A DNA stretch of 57,466 bases from an uncultured Mycoplasmatota bacterium (GCA_946498375.1 CAMMOI010000003.1:1-57466), one strand, 5' to 3'. Positions 17,024-26,702 are shown, numbered from the stretch's first letter. Notes: generated by a model not told the origin, from the sequence alone. Made by a program: numbers and translations.

Positions 17024-19651
17024 ATGAACTTACTTAACAAATTAACAATAAAAAATTTAAAATTAAATAAAAAAAGAACCATTGTAACTATAATAGGAAT
17101 TATGCTTTCTGCTGCTTTAATTACGGCGGTAGCTTCTATTTATTCAAGTGGGATAAAGTCTTTAATAAAGTTTGAAACAAGCGAAAAAGGAGATTTTCAC
17201 GTAGCATTTTACGACGTACCAATATCTGATATTAAGGATTTTGAAAACAACCGAGCAATACAGAAAATAAATATAACGCAAAATGTTGGTTATGCAAAAA
17301 TTGATTCTCAAAATGAGTATAAACCTTATGCTTATGTCAAAGCTTTTAGCAAAAGTGCTTTAGAAAATCTATCTGTTAAACTTACCTCTGGTAGATTGCC
17401 ACAAAATGAAAATGAAATAGTAATACCCACTCATTTAAAAACAAATGGGCGAATAGATTTTAAAGTTGGCGATACAATTACTTTAGATATAGGGCAGCGA
17501 GTAACTAATGATAATCAAAAGTTAAATCAAAGTAATCCTTATAATATTAACTCAGATACTCAAACTGTTGAGGAAAAAATAATTAATACAACTAGTAAAA
17601 CTTACAAAATAGTTGGTATCATAGAGCGCCCAGCAACTAATATTGAAGATTATTCTGCTCCAGGTTATACATTTATAACTTATTTGGATGATAAAAATAT
17701 AAAAGATGAAGTTGATATATATGCAAAGTTTACTAAAGATGGTACTAAAAACGTTTACAGCATTACAGCAAATATATTAGGTATTGATGAAGATATCTTT
17801 GCTATGGCTTATAAACAAAATACACCTATGAGTTTAGAACAAATCAATCAAATTGATGAACAGTTAAACAAAGCAAAATATCAAACTAATGTTAATAGCT
17901 ATTTAATCATTTTAGAAACTAATCCGTTAAACAGTAATAGTGGCTTAGGAGAGCTTGGTATCGTCGCAGCTATTGTAATAGGAATAATTGTTTTTACTTC
18001 TATATTTTGTATAAAAAACAGTTTTGATATATCAATAACAGAAAAAATAAAACAATACGGAATGTTAAAAAGTGTTGGTGCTACTAAAAAGCAAATAAGA
18101 AAAAATGTTTTTTATGAAGCTTCAATTTTAGGATTAATTGGTATTCCTTTAGGCATAATATTAGGACTTTTAGCATCGTTTATTCTAATTATCATCAGTA
18201 ATTATTATATAAAAGATATGTTAGCATCGGGATTAAAACTTTATTATTCTTTCTCTATTATAGCAATTTTAATTGCGATAATATTAGGAATTATAACTAT
18301 TTATTTTTCGGCCTTTAGAAGTGCAAGACGTGCTGCAAATATTTCTTTAATTGATTCAATAAGAAATAGCTCTAATATCAAAATAAACCCTAAAAAAATT
18401 AAGTCGCCCAAAATAATCAAAAAGCTTTTTGGTATGGGTGGAGAAATATCTTATAAAAACTTAAAAAGAAACAAAAAGAAATATCGAACTACTATTATTT
18501 CAATTATCGTATCTGTATTAGTTTTTATTGCTTTATCAAGTTTTATGAATATGGCTTTTGATACAGTGGAAAACGAACTAAAGGTAAGTGATTATAATAT
18601 TTTACTTTCATCAACAGACTATAAAGAAGAGTCATATCAAAAGTTTATAGAAACAACTAAATTTGATAATATCACTGATTATGCTATTTTAAGGCAAAGT
18701 TCTTTAAAAACTAAAGAAAATTATTATAATCAAAAATATATTGATTATTTAAATTTGGAGTTAGATCCCCAAATAGATAATTACATAACTATAATGGCAT
18801 TAGGAAAGAAGCAGTATAATAAATATATTGATTCATTGGGATTAGAATATGATGATATTAAAGACAAAGCAATTTTATTAGATTATTCTATTGTAAGTAA
18901 ATATGATCAAGAAAAAGATAAATTTGAAAATGAGTATATGCGTATTTACAACCTAGAAGCGCAAGATACAATTAGTGGCACATTAGATAATGATCAAACT
19001 ATTGATTTACAAATCGGTTTGGTTTCTAAAAAAATACCATTTGGTCTTAAAAATATTGATGGGGCTAAATTAATAATTAGCGATGAATTATTTGATCAAA
19101 TTACTACTAGTGAAGTTTTAGAAATATGTTATAAATCTAATAATGCTACGAAATTACAAGATGATATTGAAACATATTTAAAGGGGGAAGAATATTATTT
19201 AAATAATACTGAAGAAAATGCTAAGATGATGAGTAATCTATTTACTTTAATAGGTATATTCTTATATGGCTTTATCATTGTAATCTCCTTAATAGGAATA
19301 ACTAATATATTTAATACTATTACTACTAATATGCATCTTCGAGCACAAGAGTTTGCTATGTTAAAATCTATTGGAATGACTAAAAAAGAATTTAATAGAA
19401 TGATTAAACTAGAAAGTTTATTTATGGGATTAAAAGCCTTAATAATAGGAATACCTATAGGATTAATTTTATCATATATAATTTATCATTTCTTAGTAGG
19501 AGAATCAGGTTTACCATATAAATTACCATTACTTGCTATAATTATTTCAATTATTGTTGTATTTATCTTAATTTTTATAATCATGAAGTATTCTATAAAT
19601 AAAATTAATAAACAAAATATTATTGAAACAATTAGAAACGATAACATTTAA
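17024..19651 (+). CDS. ABC transporter permease with two FtsX domains
   Basis: An 875-residue permease. There is one membrane helix near residues 19-40, an extracellular region, a first FtsX block of three helices (around residues 305-430, ending in RSARRAANISLIDSIRNS), a second copy of the same layout, and a terminal FtsX block ending in QNIIETIRNDNI. This is the two-FtsX architecture of peptide-sensing or export permeases in Firmicutes. It works with the ATPase at 16350. A weak hairpin at 19650 may lower expression of the downstream two-component genes. Confidence 0.88.
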   Translation: MNLLNKLTIKNLKLNKKRTIVTIIGIMLSAALITAVASIYSSGIKSLIKFETSEKGDFHVAFYDVPISDIKDFENNRAIQKINITQNVGYAKIDSQNEYKPYAYVKAFSKSALENLSVKLTSGRLPQNENEIVIPTHLKTNGRIDFKVGDTITLDIGQRVTNDNQKLNQSNPYNINSDTQTVEEKIINTTSKTYKIVGIIERPATNIEDYSAPGYTFITYLDDKNIKDEVDIYAKFTKDGTKNVYSITANILGIDEDIFAMAYKQNTPMSLEQINQIDEQLNKAKYQTNVNSYLIILETNPLNSNSGLGELGIVAAIVIGIIVFTSIFCIKNSFDISITEKIKQYGMLKSVGATKKQIRKNVFYEASILGLIGIPLGIILGLLASFILIIISNYYIKDMLASGLKLYYSFSIIAILIAIILGIITIYFSAFRSARRAANISLIDSIRNSSNIKINPKKIKSPKIIKKLFGMGGEISYKNLKRNKKKYRTTIISIIVSVLVFIALSSFMNMAFDTVENELKVSDYNILLSSTDYKEESYQKFIETTKFDNITDYAILRQSSLKTKENYYNQKYIDYLNLELDPQIDNYITIMALGKKQYNKYIDSLGLEYDDIKDKAILLDYSIVSKYDQEKDKFENEYMRIYNLEAQDTISGTLDNDQTIDLQIGLVSKKIPFGLKNIDGAKLIISDELFDQITTSEVLEICYKSNNATKLQDDIETYLKGEEYYLNNTEENAKMMSNLFTLIGIFLYGFIIVISLIGITNIFNTITTNMHLRAQEFAMLKSIGMTKKEFNRMIKLESLFMGLKALIIGIPIGLILSYIIYHFLVGESGLPYKLPLLAIIISIIVVFILIFIIMKYSINKINKQNIIETIRNDNI

Positions 19652-19673
19652 AGGGAAATATTTTCCTTTTTTT
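19650..19673 (+). terminator. Weak terminator or attenuator between permease and regulator
   Basis: AAAGGGAAA and TTTTCCTTT form a short hairpin with a very small loop, followed by T residues. It overlaps the permease stop codon and precedes a TATACT-like -10 for the regulator gene. Confidence 0.4.
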
Positions 19674-19704
19674 GGTATACTTAAAAAGTAATAAAGGAGG
19701 ACTT

Positions 19705-20367
19705 ATGAATATTTTATTGATAGAGGATAATGAAAGTATTAGTGATGGGTTAAAATATTCTTTAGAAACCCAAAATTATAAAGTTAAAGTTTGTAATAAT
19801 ATTAAAAATACTATAGATTATCTGCATTTAAATCCTAAAGTTGATTTATCTATTATTGATATATCATTGCCTGATGGTAATGGGTTTGACTTATATCAAA
19901 AATTTATTAAAAACAAAAATATTCCTACTATATTTTTAACGGCTAGGGATAGTGAGGATGATATTGTTAAAGGCTTAGAACTGGGTGTGGAAGATTACAT
20001 GACAAAACCATTTTCCACTAAAGAATTACTAGCACGGATTAAAAGAAATATTATGAAAAATAAAAATGAATCTATTATCACCATTGATGATATTAGTTTT
20101 GATTTTGATAAGATGGAAGTTAGAAAAAATAGCCAGGTAGTTTTACTTACAAGACTTGAATTAAAAATACTATATTTATTATTTACTAATTTAAATCGGG
20201 TTGTCAGAAGAGATTATATTTTAGAAAAAATATGGGAATGGACTGGAAATGATGTTAATGATAACACATTAACTGTTTATTTAAAAAGAATTAGAGAAAA
20301 ATTAGATACAAATATTATTAAAACTATAAAAGGAATAGGGTATAGAATTGATGAGGCTAGAAAATAA
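19705..20367 (+). CDS. OmpR-family response regulator
   Basis: A 220-residue regulator. The receiver domain has acidic ED near residue 9, the phospho-acceptor Asp in LSIIDISLPDG, Thr in FLTARD and Lys in YMTKPF. The C-terminal winged helix runs from about 125 to the end (LTRLELKILYLL, GIGYRIDE). ATG 19705 is set by AAAGGAGG. It overlaps the kinase gene and likely binds the tandem GTCACTTA repeats at 16293 to switch on the ABC genes. Confidence 0.92.
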   Translation: MNILLIEDNESISDGLKYSLETQNYKVKVCNNIKNTIDYLHLNPKVDLSIIDISLPDGNGFDLYQKFIKNKNIPTIFLTARDSEDDIVKGLELGVEDYMTKPFSTKELLARIKRNIMKNKNESIITIDDISFDFDKMEVRKNSQVVLLTRLELKILYLLFTNLNRVVRRDYILEKIWEWTGNDVNDNTLTVYLKRIREKLDTNIIKTIKGIGYRIDEARK

Positions 20368-21571
20368 AGAACATTTAAAAAAGTTTTTATTTCTTTCTTT
20401 AGTTCCCATTATATTTTTTCTAATAATAGGAAATACCTTTTTTTACTATCAATATCATACCTATACTAAAAATTATAATAATAAAATTAATTCAATTGTC
20501 ACCTTAATACAAGAAAAATATCCTAATATCGATCAAAATGAATTAATTGAAATTTTAAATAATCAAAAATCTTTTAATAATGATAATTTTTTAAAGTATG
20601 GTATTGATATAAAGAAAGAATCTCTAATTTTAGAAAATAATCGTGATTTTAAATTTTTTCTTATATTTTATAATATTTTAATTATATTCTCTTTTTTAAG
20701 TATTATATTTCTTTATCTTAGACACGAAAAAAAATTAGATCGAGAGATTAAAAAAATAGTAAGAAGTATTGAGCAAATTAATAAAAAAAATTATTCTATT
20801 GATATTTCAGATAATGGTGAGGATATATTATCTATCTTAAAAAATGAAATTTATAAAACAACAATTATGTTAAAAGAAGCTGCTGAAAATTCTAAAGCCG
20901 ATAAATTAAAGTTAAAAAAATCTTTATCTGATATATCCCATCAATTAAAAACCCCTCTAACATCGATTAATATTATGTTAGATAACATTTTAGATAATCC
21001 TAATATGGATAATAAAACTAAAGAAAAATTTGTTCAAAATATAAAAAGAGAAATTATAAATATGAACTTTTTAATTCAGGAAATATTAAAGCTTTCTAAA
21101 TTTGATGCTAATGTTATAAAATTTAATAATAAACAAGTATATGTAAGCGATATAATAAATATGGCTATTTCTAATGTTGAAATGCTTGCTGAAATTAAAA
21201 ATATAAAAATAAAGTTAGAAATAATTAGTGATAGTAAAATAATATGTGATTTAAAATGGCAAGCTGAAGCAATTGCCAATATTTTAAAAAATTGTTTAGA
21301 GCATTCTTTAAATAATTCTACCATTATAATTAACATTGGTTATAATAAGGTATATAATAAAATAACTATCATTGATTATGGGGAGGGAATAGATAAAAAA
21401 GATCTTCCTCATATTTTCAAAAGATATTATAAAGCTAAAAATTCTTCAAAAGATAGTGTAGGAATTGGCCTTTCTTTAGCTAAGAGTATTATAAATAAAA
21501 ATAATGGTACTATTACTGTTGATTCAATAAAAAATAAGTATACTAAATTTGTAATTAAGTATTATCAATAG
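20351..21571 (+). CDS. Sensor histidine kinase
   Basis: A 406-residue kinase with two N-terminal membrane helices (about residues 11-30 and 98-120) around a short extracytoplasmic loop of about 65 residues. The phosphoacceptor helix SDISHQLKTPLTSI, the N-box ILKNCLEHS, DYGEGIDKKDL and GIGLSLAKSII are all present. It starts within the end of the regulator gene (17-base overlap), so the two are translationally coupled. It is the partner of the regulator at 19705. Confidence 0.9.
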   Translation: MRLENKEHLKKFLFLSLVPIIFFLIIGNTFFYYQYHTYTKNYNNKINSIVTLIQEKYPNIDQNELIEILNNQKSFNNDNFLKYGIDIKKESLILENNRDFKFFLIFYNILIIFSFLSIIFLYLRHEKKLDREIKKIVRSIEQINKKNYSIDISDNGEDILSILKNEIYKTTIMLKEAAENSKADKLKLKKSLSDISHQLKTPLTSINIMLDNILDNPNMDNKTKEKFVQNIKREIINMNFLIQEILKLSKFDANVIKFNNKQVYVSDIINMAISNVEMLAEIKNIKIKLEIISDSKIICDLKWQAEAIANILKNCLEHSLNNSTIIINIGYNKVYNKITIIDYGEGIDKKDLPHIFKRYYKAKNSSKDSVGIGLSLAKSIINKNNGTITVDSIKNKYTKFVIKYYQ

Positions 21572-21617
21572 TTCTTTTTTCTTAAAATTATGATATTATT
21601 TAAATAGTGGTGGTTGT

Positions 21618-23066
21618 ATGTCTAAAAAAAAGATAGCATTAATAAGTTCTATAGTCATTATATTATGTATAATAGTAGGATTTATTAATTTTTTTGCTGA
21701 AGAAATTAATATAACTTTAATAGGAAGCGAAAATATTGAGTTAGATGTAGGCAGTAAGTATAAAGAGCTTGGGGCTAATGCTAGTGCATGTTCTAAAGGT
21801 AAATGTAAAAATATTTCTGATCAAATCAAAATAAATGAATCTATAGATATTAATACATTAGGAAGTTATGAAGTTGTTTATGAATTAAAATATAATAAAA
21901 AAACTTATAGCAAAACAAGAATTGTAAATATTGTAGATACTGAATCACCGGTTATTACTTTAAAAGGAAATCAAGATGCTATTGTTTGTCCGGGAAAAGA
22001 GTATGAAGAAGAAGGATATGAAGTTACAGATAATTACGATAAAGATTTAACTTCAAAAGTTAAAGTTATCAAAGGTGATAATCAAATAAAATATACAGTA
22101 AGCGACTCCTCTAATAATGAAAGTTCTATAATTCGTAATGTTAAAGAAGAAGATAAAGAAAGTCCAGTTATATCATTAAATGGCTCAAATACAATTAATA
22201 TGTATTTAAATGATAATTATCAAGAGCTAGGTGTTACGGTAAATGATAATTGTAGTCAAATTGATTCATCAAAAGTACATATTAATAATCCAGTTGATTC
22301 ATCTAAAGAGGGGACTTACAAAGTAACTTATGAAGTAGAGGATGAAAGCGGTAATACTGCTACAGCATATAGAACTGTAAATGTTATAAAACCAATATCT
22401 TTTAATACTACAAATAAACAAGAATACATAAATAATTTAGAAAAATATATAAAAGAAAAAAATTATAATGTTAGTATTGGTTATGTTAACTTAAATACAA
22501 ATTATACTTATTTATATAATCAAAATGTTGTATATTATGGAGCTAGTTTGGTAAAAACCGTAGATGCATTGTATGTTTATGAAAATTTAGCTTTTGATGA
22601 AGATACAAGAATTAAAGTTGAAAAAGCCATATCAGTTAGCGATAACACTGCTCACAGGCAATTAGTTGATATGATAGGAATTGAAAACCTTCGTTCTTAT
22701 GGTAGAAATATTGGTGCTAGTATTTTTTTGAATCGTTCGAATACTGATTATTATGGAAATACTACGGTAAATGATCAAATAGCAATTTGGAAATATTTAT
22801 ATAAGGTTATTAATAATAATGCTAAGGGCAATGAATTAAAAAAATACTTTATTAACAGCTACTATAATTTCTTACTATTTGATGGAATACCAACGACTAT
22901 GCATAAATATGGATATTATGGTAATTATTATCATGATGTAGGAATTGTATATTCTAATAAGCCTTATATTGTAGTTATATTAACAAAACATGGATCAAAT
23001 AATTTTCAAACGGTTGTAAAAGATTTATCTGAAAAAATTTATGGATTAAATCAGATTGATACATAA
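21618..23066 (+). CDS. Membrane-anchored wall protein with Ig-like (DUF5011) repeats and a class A beta-lactamase-fold domain
   Basis: A 482-residue protein. An N-terminal membrane helix is followed by about three DUF5011-type Ig-like domains (typical phrases DVGSKYKELGA, DTESPVITLKG and EGTYKVTYEVEDESGN). The C-terminal 220 residues have the serine-hydrolase motifs of the beta-lactamase/PBP fold: SLVK (SxxK), SDN and HKYG in place of KTG. A wall-remodelling or scavenging hydrolase outside the cell is likelier than true antibiotic resistance. It follows the two-component genes by 46 bases with its own GGTGG ribosome site and may be part of that regulon. Confidence 0.78.
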   Translation: MSKKKIALISSIVIILCIIVGFINFFAEEINITLIGSENIELDVGSKYKELGANASACSKGKCKNISDQIKINESIDINTLGSYEVVYELKYNKKTYSKTRIVNIVDTESPVITLKGNQDAIVCPGKEYEEEGYEVTDNYDKDLTSKVKVIKGDNQIKYTVSDSSNNESSIIRNVKEEDKESPVISLNGSNTINMYLNDNYQELGVTVNDNCSQIDSSKVHINNPVDSSKEGTYKVTYEVEDESGNTATAYRTVNVIKPISFNTTNKQEYINNLEKYIKEKNYNVSIGYVNLNTNYTYLYNQNVVYYGASLVKTVDALYVYENLAFDEDTRIKVEKAISVSDNTAHRQLVDMIGIENLRSYGRNIGASIFLNRSNTDYYGNTTVNDQIAIWKYLYKVINNNAKGNELKKYFINSYYNFLLFDGIPTTMHKYGYYGNYYHDVGIVYSNKPYIVVILTKHGSNNFQTVVKDLSEKIYGLNQIDT

Positions 23067-23084
23067 AATAATTAAAAAAAGAAT

Positions 23085-23109
23085 ATTGACTTATGAGTCA
23101 ATTTTTTTA
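23085..23109 (+). terminator. Intrinsic terminator
   Basis: ATTGACT (23085-23091) pairs with AGTCAAT (23096-23102) and seven T residues follow. Confidence 0.75.
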
Positions 23110-23151
23110 TTGACAAGTTTTTTTATAATGTATATACTGTATATGTACAGT
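23110..23151 (+). promoter_or_regulatory. Promoter and operator of the GntR-ABC operon
   Basis: The promoter is near-consensus: TTGACA 23110-23115, 17 bases, TATACT 23133-23138. The inverted repeat ACTGTA-TATG-TACAGT at 23136-23151 overlaps the -10 and the transcription start. This is the arrangement expected for autorepression by the GntR (YtrA) protein encoded first in the operon. Confidence 0.75.
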
Positions 23152-23171
23152 TAAAGAAAAGAGGAATAATT

Positions 23172-23546
23172 ATGAGTATTATTATAAGCAATTCTAGTAA
23201 TATTCCCTTATACGAACAAGTAAAAGAACAAATCAAAAATAAAATATTAACTAATCAACTAAAAGCAGGTGAATTATTACCATCAATAAGAAGTTTAGCT
23301 AGAGATTTAAAAGTTAGCGTTATTACTACTAAAAATGCCTATGACGCCTTAGAAAATGAAGGGTATATAAAAACTATTCCAGGCAAAGGAACATATGTTG
23401 CTAATAAAAATATTGAGCTTATGAAAGAAGAACAATTACAAAAAATAGAAGCTTTATTTGATACGGCTATATCACTAGCTAAAATAAGTAAAATATCTAA
23501 AAAAGAACTTTATGAAATAATAGATATTCTATATAAGGAGGATTAA
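23172..23546 (+). CDS. GntR-family regulator, YtrA subfamily
   Basis: A 124-residue repressor. The N-terminal winged helix (IPLYEQVKEQIKNKI, LPSIRSLARDLKVSVITTKNAYDALE, GYIKTIPGKGTYVA) is followed by the short two-helix dimer domain typical of YtrA proteins. It is co-transcribed with an ABC ATPase and permease, one base apart, and probably responds to wall-active compounds. The likely operator lies at 23136. Confidence 0.92.
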   Translation: MSIIISNSSNIPLYEQVKEQIKNKILTNQLKAGELLPSIRSLARDLKVSVITTKNAYDALENEGYIKTIPGKGTYVANKNIELMKEEQLQKIEALFDTAISLAKISKISKKELYEIIDILYKED

Positions 23547-23547
23547 A

Positions 23548-24405
23548 ATGGAAAATATTTTAGAAATTAAAAATTTATGTAAAAAATATAATGGTTTTGA
23601 ATTAAAAAACATTAATATTCAATTGCCAAAAGGAATGATTATGGGATTGATTGGCGAAAATGGAGCTGGTAAGACTACAACTATAAAATCTATTTTAAAT
23701 TTAATTCATCTTGATTCAGGTGATATTAAGATTATGAATCAAGATATGAAAAAAAATAATAAAGTGCTTAAAGAAGATATTGGTGTAGTTTTAAATGATA
23801 GCTTTTTTTCTGAATATTTAAACGCTTTAGATATAAATAAAATTATGCAAAATATTTATGAAAAATGGGACGAAGAGTTATATTTTAAATATCTTAATGA
23901 TTTTAAACTTCCAAAAAAGAAAATAATTAAAGAATATTCTACAGGAATGAAAATGAAATTAAAAATAGCTGTAGCTCTTGCTCATCATCCTAAACTTTTA
24001 ATATTAGATGAACCAACATCAGGGTTAGATCCTATTGCTCGTAATGAAATCTTAGATATTTTTCAGGAATTCATTCAAAATGGAACTAACTCAATATTTG
24101 TATCAAGTCACATTACTTCTGATTTAGAACATATTGCTGATTACATTACTTTTATTAATAATGGAGAAATTATTTTTTCCAAAACTTGCGATGAACTATT
24201 AGATAAATATGGATTAGTAAAATGCTCTAAAGAAGAATTTCAAAAGATAGATAAAAAAGATTATATTAAACTTAAAAAAAGTAAGTATGAATATGATATC
24301 TTAGTAGAAGATAAAAATGTTTTTCAAAAAAAATACGATATTAAAGTAATTGATAAACCAACATTAGAAGAAATAATGTTAATTTATATAAAAGGAGAAA
24401 AATAA
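23548..24405 (+). CDS. ABC transporter ATPase (YtrB/EcsA-like)
   Basis: A 285-residue ATPase. Walker A is GENGAGKTT and the signature is degenerate (EYSTGMKMKLKIAVAL), as is usual in the YtrB group. Walker B is LLILDEPTSGLDP and the switch His is in VSSHITSDLEHIAD. The last 70 residues are a family-type C-terminal extension. It pairs with the ABC-2-like permease one base downstream. Confidence 0.9.
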   Translation: MENILEIKNLCKKYNGFELKNINIQLPKGMIMGLIGENGAGKTTTIKSILNLIHLDSGDIKIMNQDMKKNNKVLKEDIGVVLNDSFFSEYLNALDINKIMQNIYEKWDEELYFKYLNDFKLPKKKIIKEYSTGMKMKLKIAVALAHHPKLLILDEPTSGLDPIARNEILDIFQEFIQNGTNSIFVSSHITSDLEHIADYITFINNGEIIFSKTCDELLDKYGLVKCSKEEFQKIDKKDYIKLKKSKYEYDILVEDKNVFQKKYDIKVIDKPTLEEIMLIYIKGEK

Positions 24406-24406
24406 T

Positions 24407-25081
24407 ATGAAAGTTATTAAAGGACTTATTATTAAAGATTTATTACAATTAAAAAGTTATAAAAAAACATTATTTATATTTATCTTAATATTCTTTTTAT
24501 CAGGTCTTACTCAAGAAAATATTAATACTACAATCAGTACAGTAATTTTAATGATTACTTTAGCCTTTGGAATGTTTGGAATAGCTAGTTTTAATTATGA
24601 TGAACAGGCCAAAGCAGATTCTTATATTTTAACTTTACCCATATCAAAAAAAGATGTGTTATTAGCAAAATACTTGCTAATTATAATTCTAACTATTATT
24701 GGGGCACTTATCGGGATTATTTTAAGTATTATAATATCTTTTTTATTAATTCATCACATTCCTAATATTCTTACAATTATAACTACTAGTATTTCTTATA
24801 TATTTGCCTTAGGTATAATAGAATCTTTACAAATACCATGTATTTATAAATGGGGAGCAGAGAAAGGAAGATTACAATTGTTTGTCATTGTTGCTGTAGT
24901 TGCTTTACTACTTGGAGCTGTAGTATATATAATTAAAAGATTTAATTATATATCTCAAATTCAAGACATTTTAAACTCAACTGTATCTTATCTGCCTCTA
25001 TTGTTACTTATTATAATTAGCTTTATATATTATATATCTTATAAAGTATCATTAAAAATATATAATAAAAAAGAGTTCTAA
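24407..25081 (+). CDS. ABC-2-type permease
   Basis: A 224-residue protein with about six membrane helices and the common start KGLIIKDLLQLKSYKKTLFI. The cytosolic segment SYILTLPISKKDVLLAKYLL is the usual coupling region of ABC-2 permeases in GntR-YtrB operons. It is the last gene of the operon; a terminator follows at 25091. Confidence 0.87.
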   Translation: MKVIKGLIIKDLLQLKSYKKTLFIFILIFFLSGLTQENINTTISTVILMITLAFGMFGIASFNYDEQAKADSYILTLPISKKDVLLAKYLLIIILTIIGALIGIILSIIISFLLIHHIPNILTIITTSISYIFALGIIESLQIPCIYKWGAEKGRLQLFVIVAVVALLLGAVVYIIKRFNYISQIQDILNSTVSYLPLLLLIIISFIYYISYKVSLKIYNKKEF

Positions 25082-25090
25082 TTTATCTAG

Positions 25091-25117
25091 ACTTATCAAA
25101 AATGATAAGTTTTTTAT
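25091..25117 (+). terminator. Intrinsic terminator of the GntR-ABC operon
   Basis: ACTTATCA (25091-25098) pairs with TGATAAGT (25103-25110) and a T run follows. Confidence 0.75.
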
Positions 25118-25160
25118 TATAAAATTATAATTTTTGATATAATGTTATTAAGAAGATTAA

Positions 25161-25398
25161 TTAACTGCCCACGAAGATGTATATTGGTATGGCTTGATAC
25201 CAGAAATAGCTTTAAGTGATGATATAGTTTTATAAGTTGAAAAAATGGTTAGTTTGCATTCAACACTAATGAATATATAAAATATTTGATCAAAGATAAT
25301 AATCTATATACAGCAAGTTATGAATAGCAATTCTGAAAAATTTAATAAAACCATATAATAAAGATATTCTACTGGAGAAAATAAAAAGAGCATTAAAA
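25161..25398 (+). pseudogene. Decayed coding remnants upstream of a broken regulator gene
   Basis: No intact gene lies here. One frame reads HEDVYWYGLIPEIALS and runs to a stop at 25233, after which the same frame continues VEKMVSLHSTLMN. Close to 25348 a different frame reads KPYNKDILLEKIKRAL, which is the usual end of a response-regulator receiver domain (after the conserved Lys-Pro) and joins the gene at 25399 without a stop. I infer loss of the receiver domain plus remains of an unrelated gene. Confidence 0.5.
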
Positions 25399-25710
25399 AT
25401 GCAAGATCCAATTCAGTATAAAGAAATAAAAGTAAAAGGCATAACTTTGGATTTGCATTTATCTATTGTTAAATATGGTGATAAAGAAGTAGAACTCACT
25501 AGAAATGAATTTCATATCTTATATTACTTTTTTATGAATCCTGATAAAATTATTTCTAAAGAAGAATTACTAGATTATCTTTGGAACGAAAAATATTATT
25601 TAGATGATAACATTTTAAATGTTAATTTAAACAGATTAAGAAAAAAGCTAGAAGAAATTGATCAACCAAATTTTATACGAAACATAAGAGGAAAGGGTTA
25701 TAAGATATGA
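25399..25710 (+). CDS. OmpR-family response regulator, DNA-binding domain only
   Basis: 103 residues that contain only the C-terminal winged helix (DKEVELTRNEFHILYYF, ILNVNLNRLRKKLEE, IRGKGYKI). The receiver domain is missing and only its last helix can be read upstream of ATG 25399, which has no good ribosome site. The gene overlaps the intact kinase gene by four bases. It is most likely a 5'-truncated remnant of a BceR-type regulator and may be unable to respond to phosphorylation. Confidence 0.75.
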   Translation: MQDPIQYKEIKVKGITLDLHLSIVKYGDKEVELTRNEFHILYYFFMNPDKIISKEELLDYLWNEKYYLDDNILNVNLNRLRKKLEEIDQPNFIRNIRGKGYKI

Positions 25711-26702
25711 TGAGATATATTGAGGAGAAAATATGGCTTATTTTGTTCTATATTCTTTTTATCTTTATTCAACTAGTATTTAGCTATTTACTTGGGTTTG
25801 AAATGTCAGTTATGTTTCTTTTGTTTCTTATTAGTGCCTTACTATTAATCATTTATCTATTTTTTGATTATAGAAAAATAAAGAAACAAAGTATAAAAAT
25901 TAAATCATTAACAGATAATTTAGAAGAAAAATATCTTATTTCTGAAGTTTTAAAAAAGCCAAAAGATATAAAAGGTGAAGCATATTATTATGCTTTAAAA
26001 AAAGCCTCAAAATCTATGAATGATGAAATATCTAAACTAGAGCATAAATATCAAGATTATAAAGAATATATCGAAAGTTTTGTTCACGAGGTAAAAACTC
26101 CTATATCAGCTTTATTGTTATATTCTGATAACCATAAAGATGCTGAATTAAAAGGCGAAATTCAAAAAATTGATAATTTAGTAGAGCAAGTTCTTTTTTA
26201 TGCTCGTAGTGAAAATCCTCAAAAAGATTATTTTATAAAAAGCATAAGCTTAGATGAGATAGTACATCAAGTTATAATGCAAAATAAAGACTATTTTTTA
26301 ACTAATAATATTATAATAAACACTAATAATTTAAAACATATAGTAGCAACTGATGAAAAATGGGTTATTTTTGTTATTAACCAAATTATAAATAACTCTA
26401 TAAAATACATGGATAAAAAAGATAAAAAAATAAGTATCCAAGCCAAAAATTTAAAAAATGAGGTATTATTAGAAATTAAAGATAATGGAGTAGGTATATT
26501 AGAATCAGATTTGTCACGAGTATTTGAAAAAGGTTTTACTGGTAGTAATAGAAAAAACACTAGATCAACAGGAATGGGCTTGTATCTGGCAAGCAAAATT
26601 TGTTATAAATTAGGATTAGAAATAAATGTTACTTCTAAATATAAAGAATGGACAAAAATTAGTATCGGTTTTCCCAACAGCAAATATAATAAAATGGATT
26701 AA
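25707..26702 (+). CDS. BceS/GraS-type sensor histidine kinase
   Basis: A 331-residue kinase with two adjacent membrane helices (about residues 11-28 and 34-53) and almost no outer loop, which is the intramembrane-sensing layout. The phosphoacceptor region is ESFVHEVKTPISALLL, the N-box is NQIINNSIKYM, the G1 box is DNGVGILESDL and the G2 box is GMGLYLASKI. Such kinases sense peptide antibiotics through a BceAB transporter, but no transporter follows here. With its regulator truncated, the kinase is an orphan. Confidence 0.88.
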   Translation: MMRYIEEKIWLILFYILFIFIQLVFSYLLGFEMSVMFLLFLISALLLIIYLFFDYRKIKKQSIKIKSLTDNLEEKYLISEVLKKPKDIKGEAYYYALKKASKSMNDEISKLEHKYQDYKEYIESFVHEVKTPISALLLYSDNHKDAELKGEIQKIDNLVEQVLFYARSENPQKDYFIKSISLDEIVHQVIMQNKDYFLTNNIIINTNNLKHIVATDEKWVIFVINQIINNSIKYMDKKDKKISIQAKNLKNEVLLEIKDNGVGILESDLSRVFEKGFTGSNRKNTRSTGMGLYLASKICYKLGLEINVTSKYKEWTKISIGFPNSKYNKMD

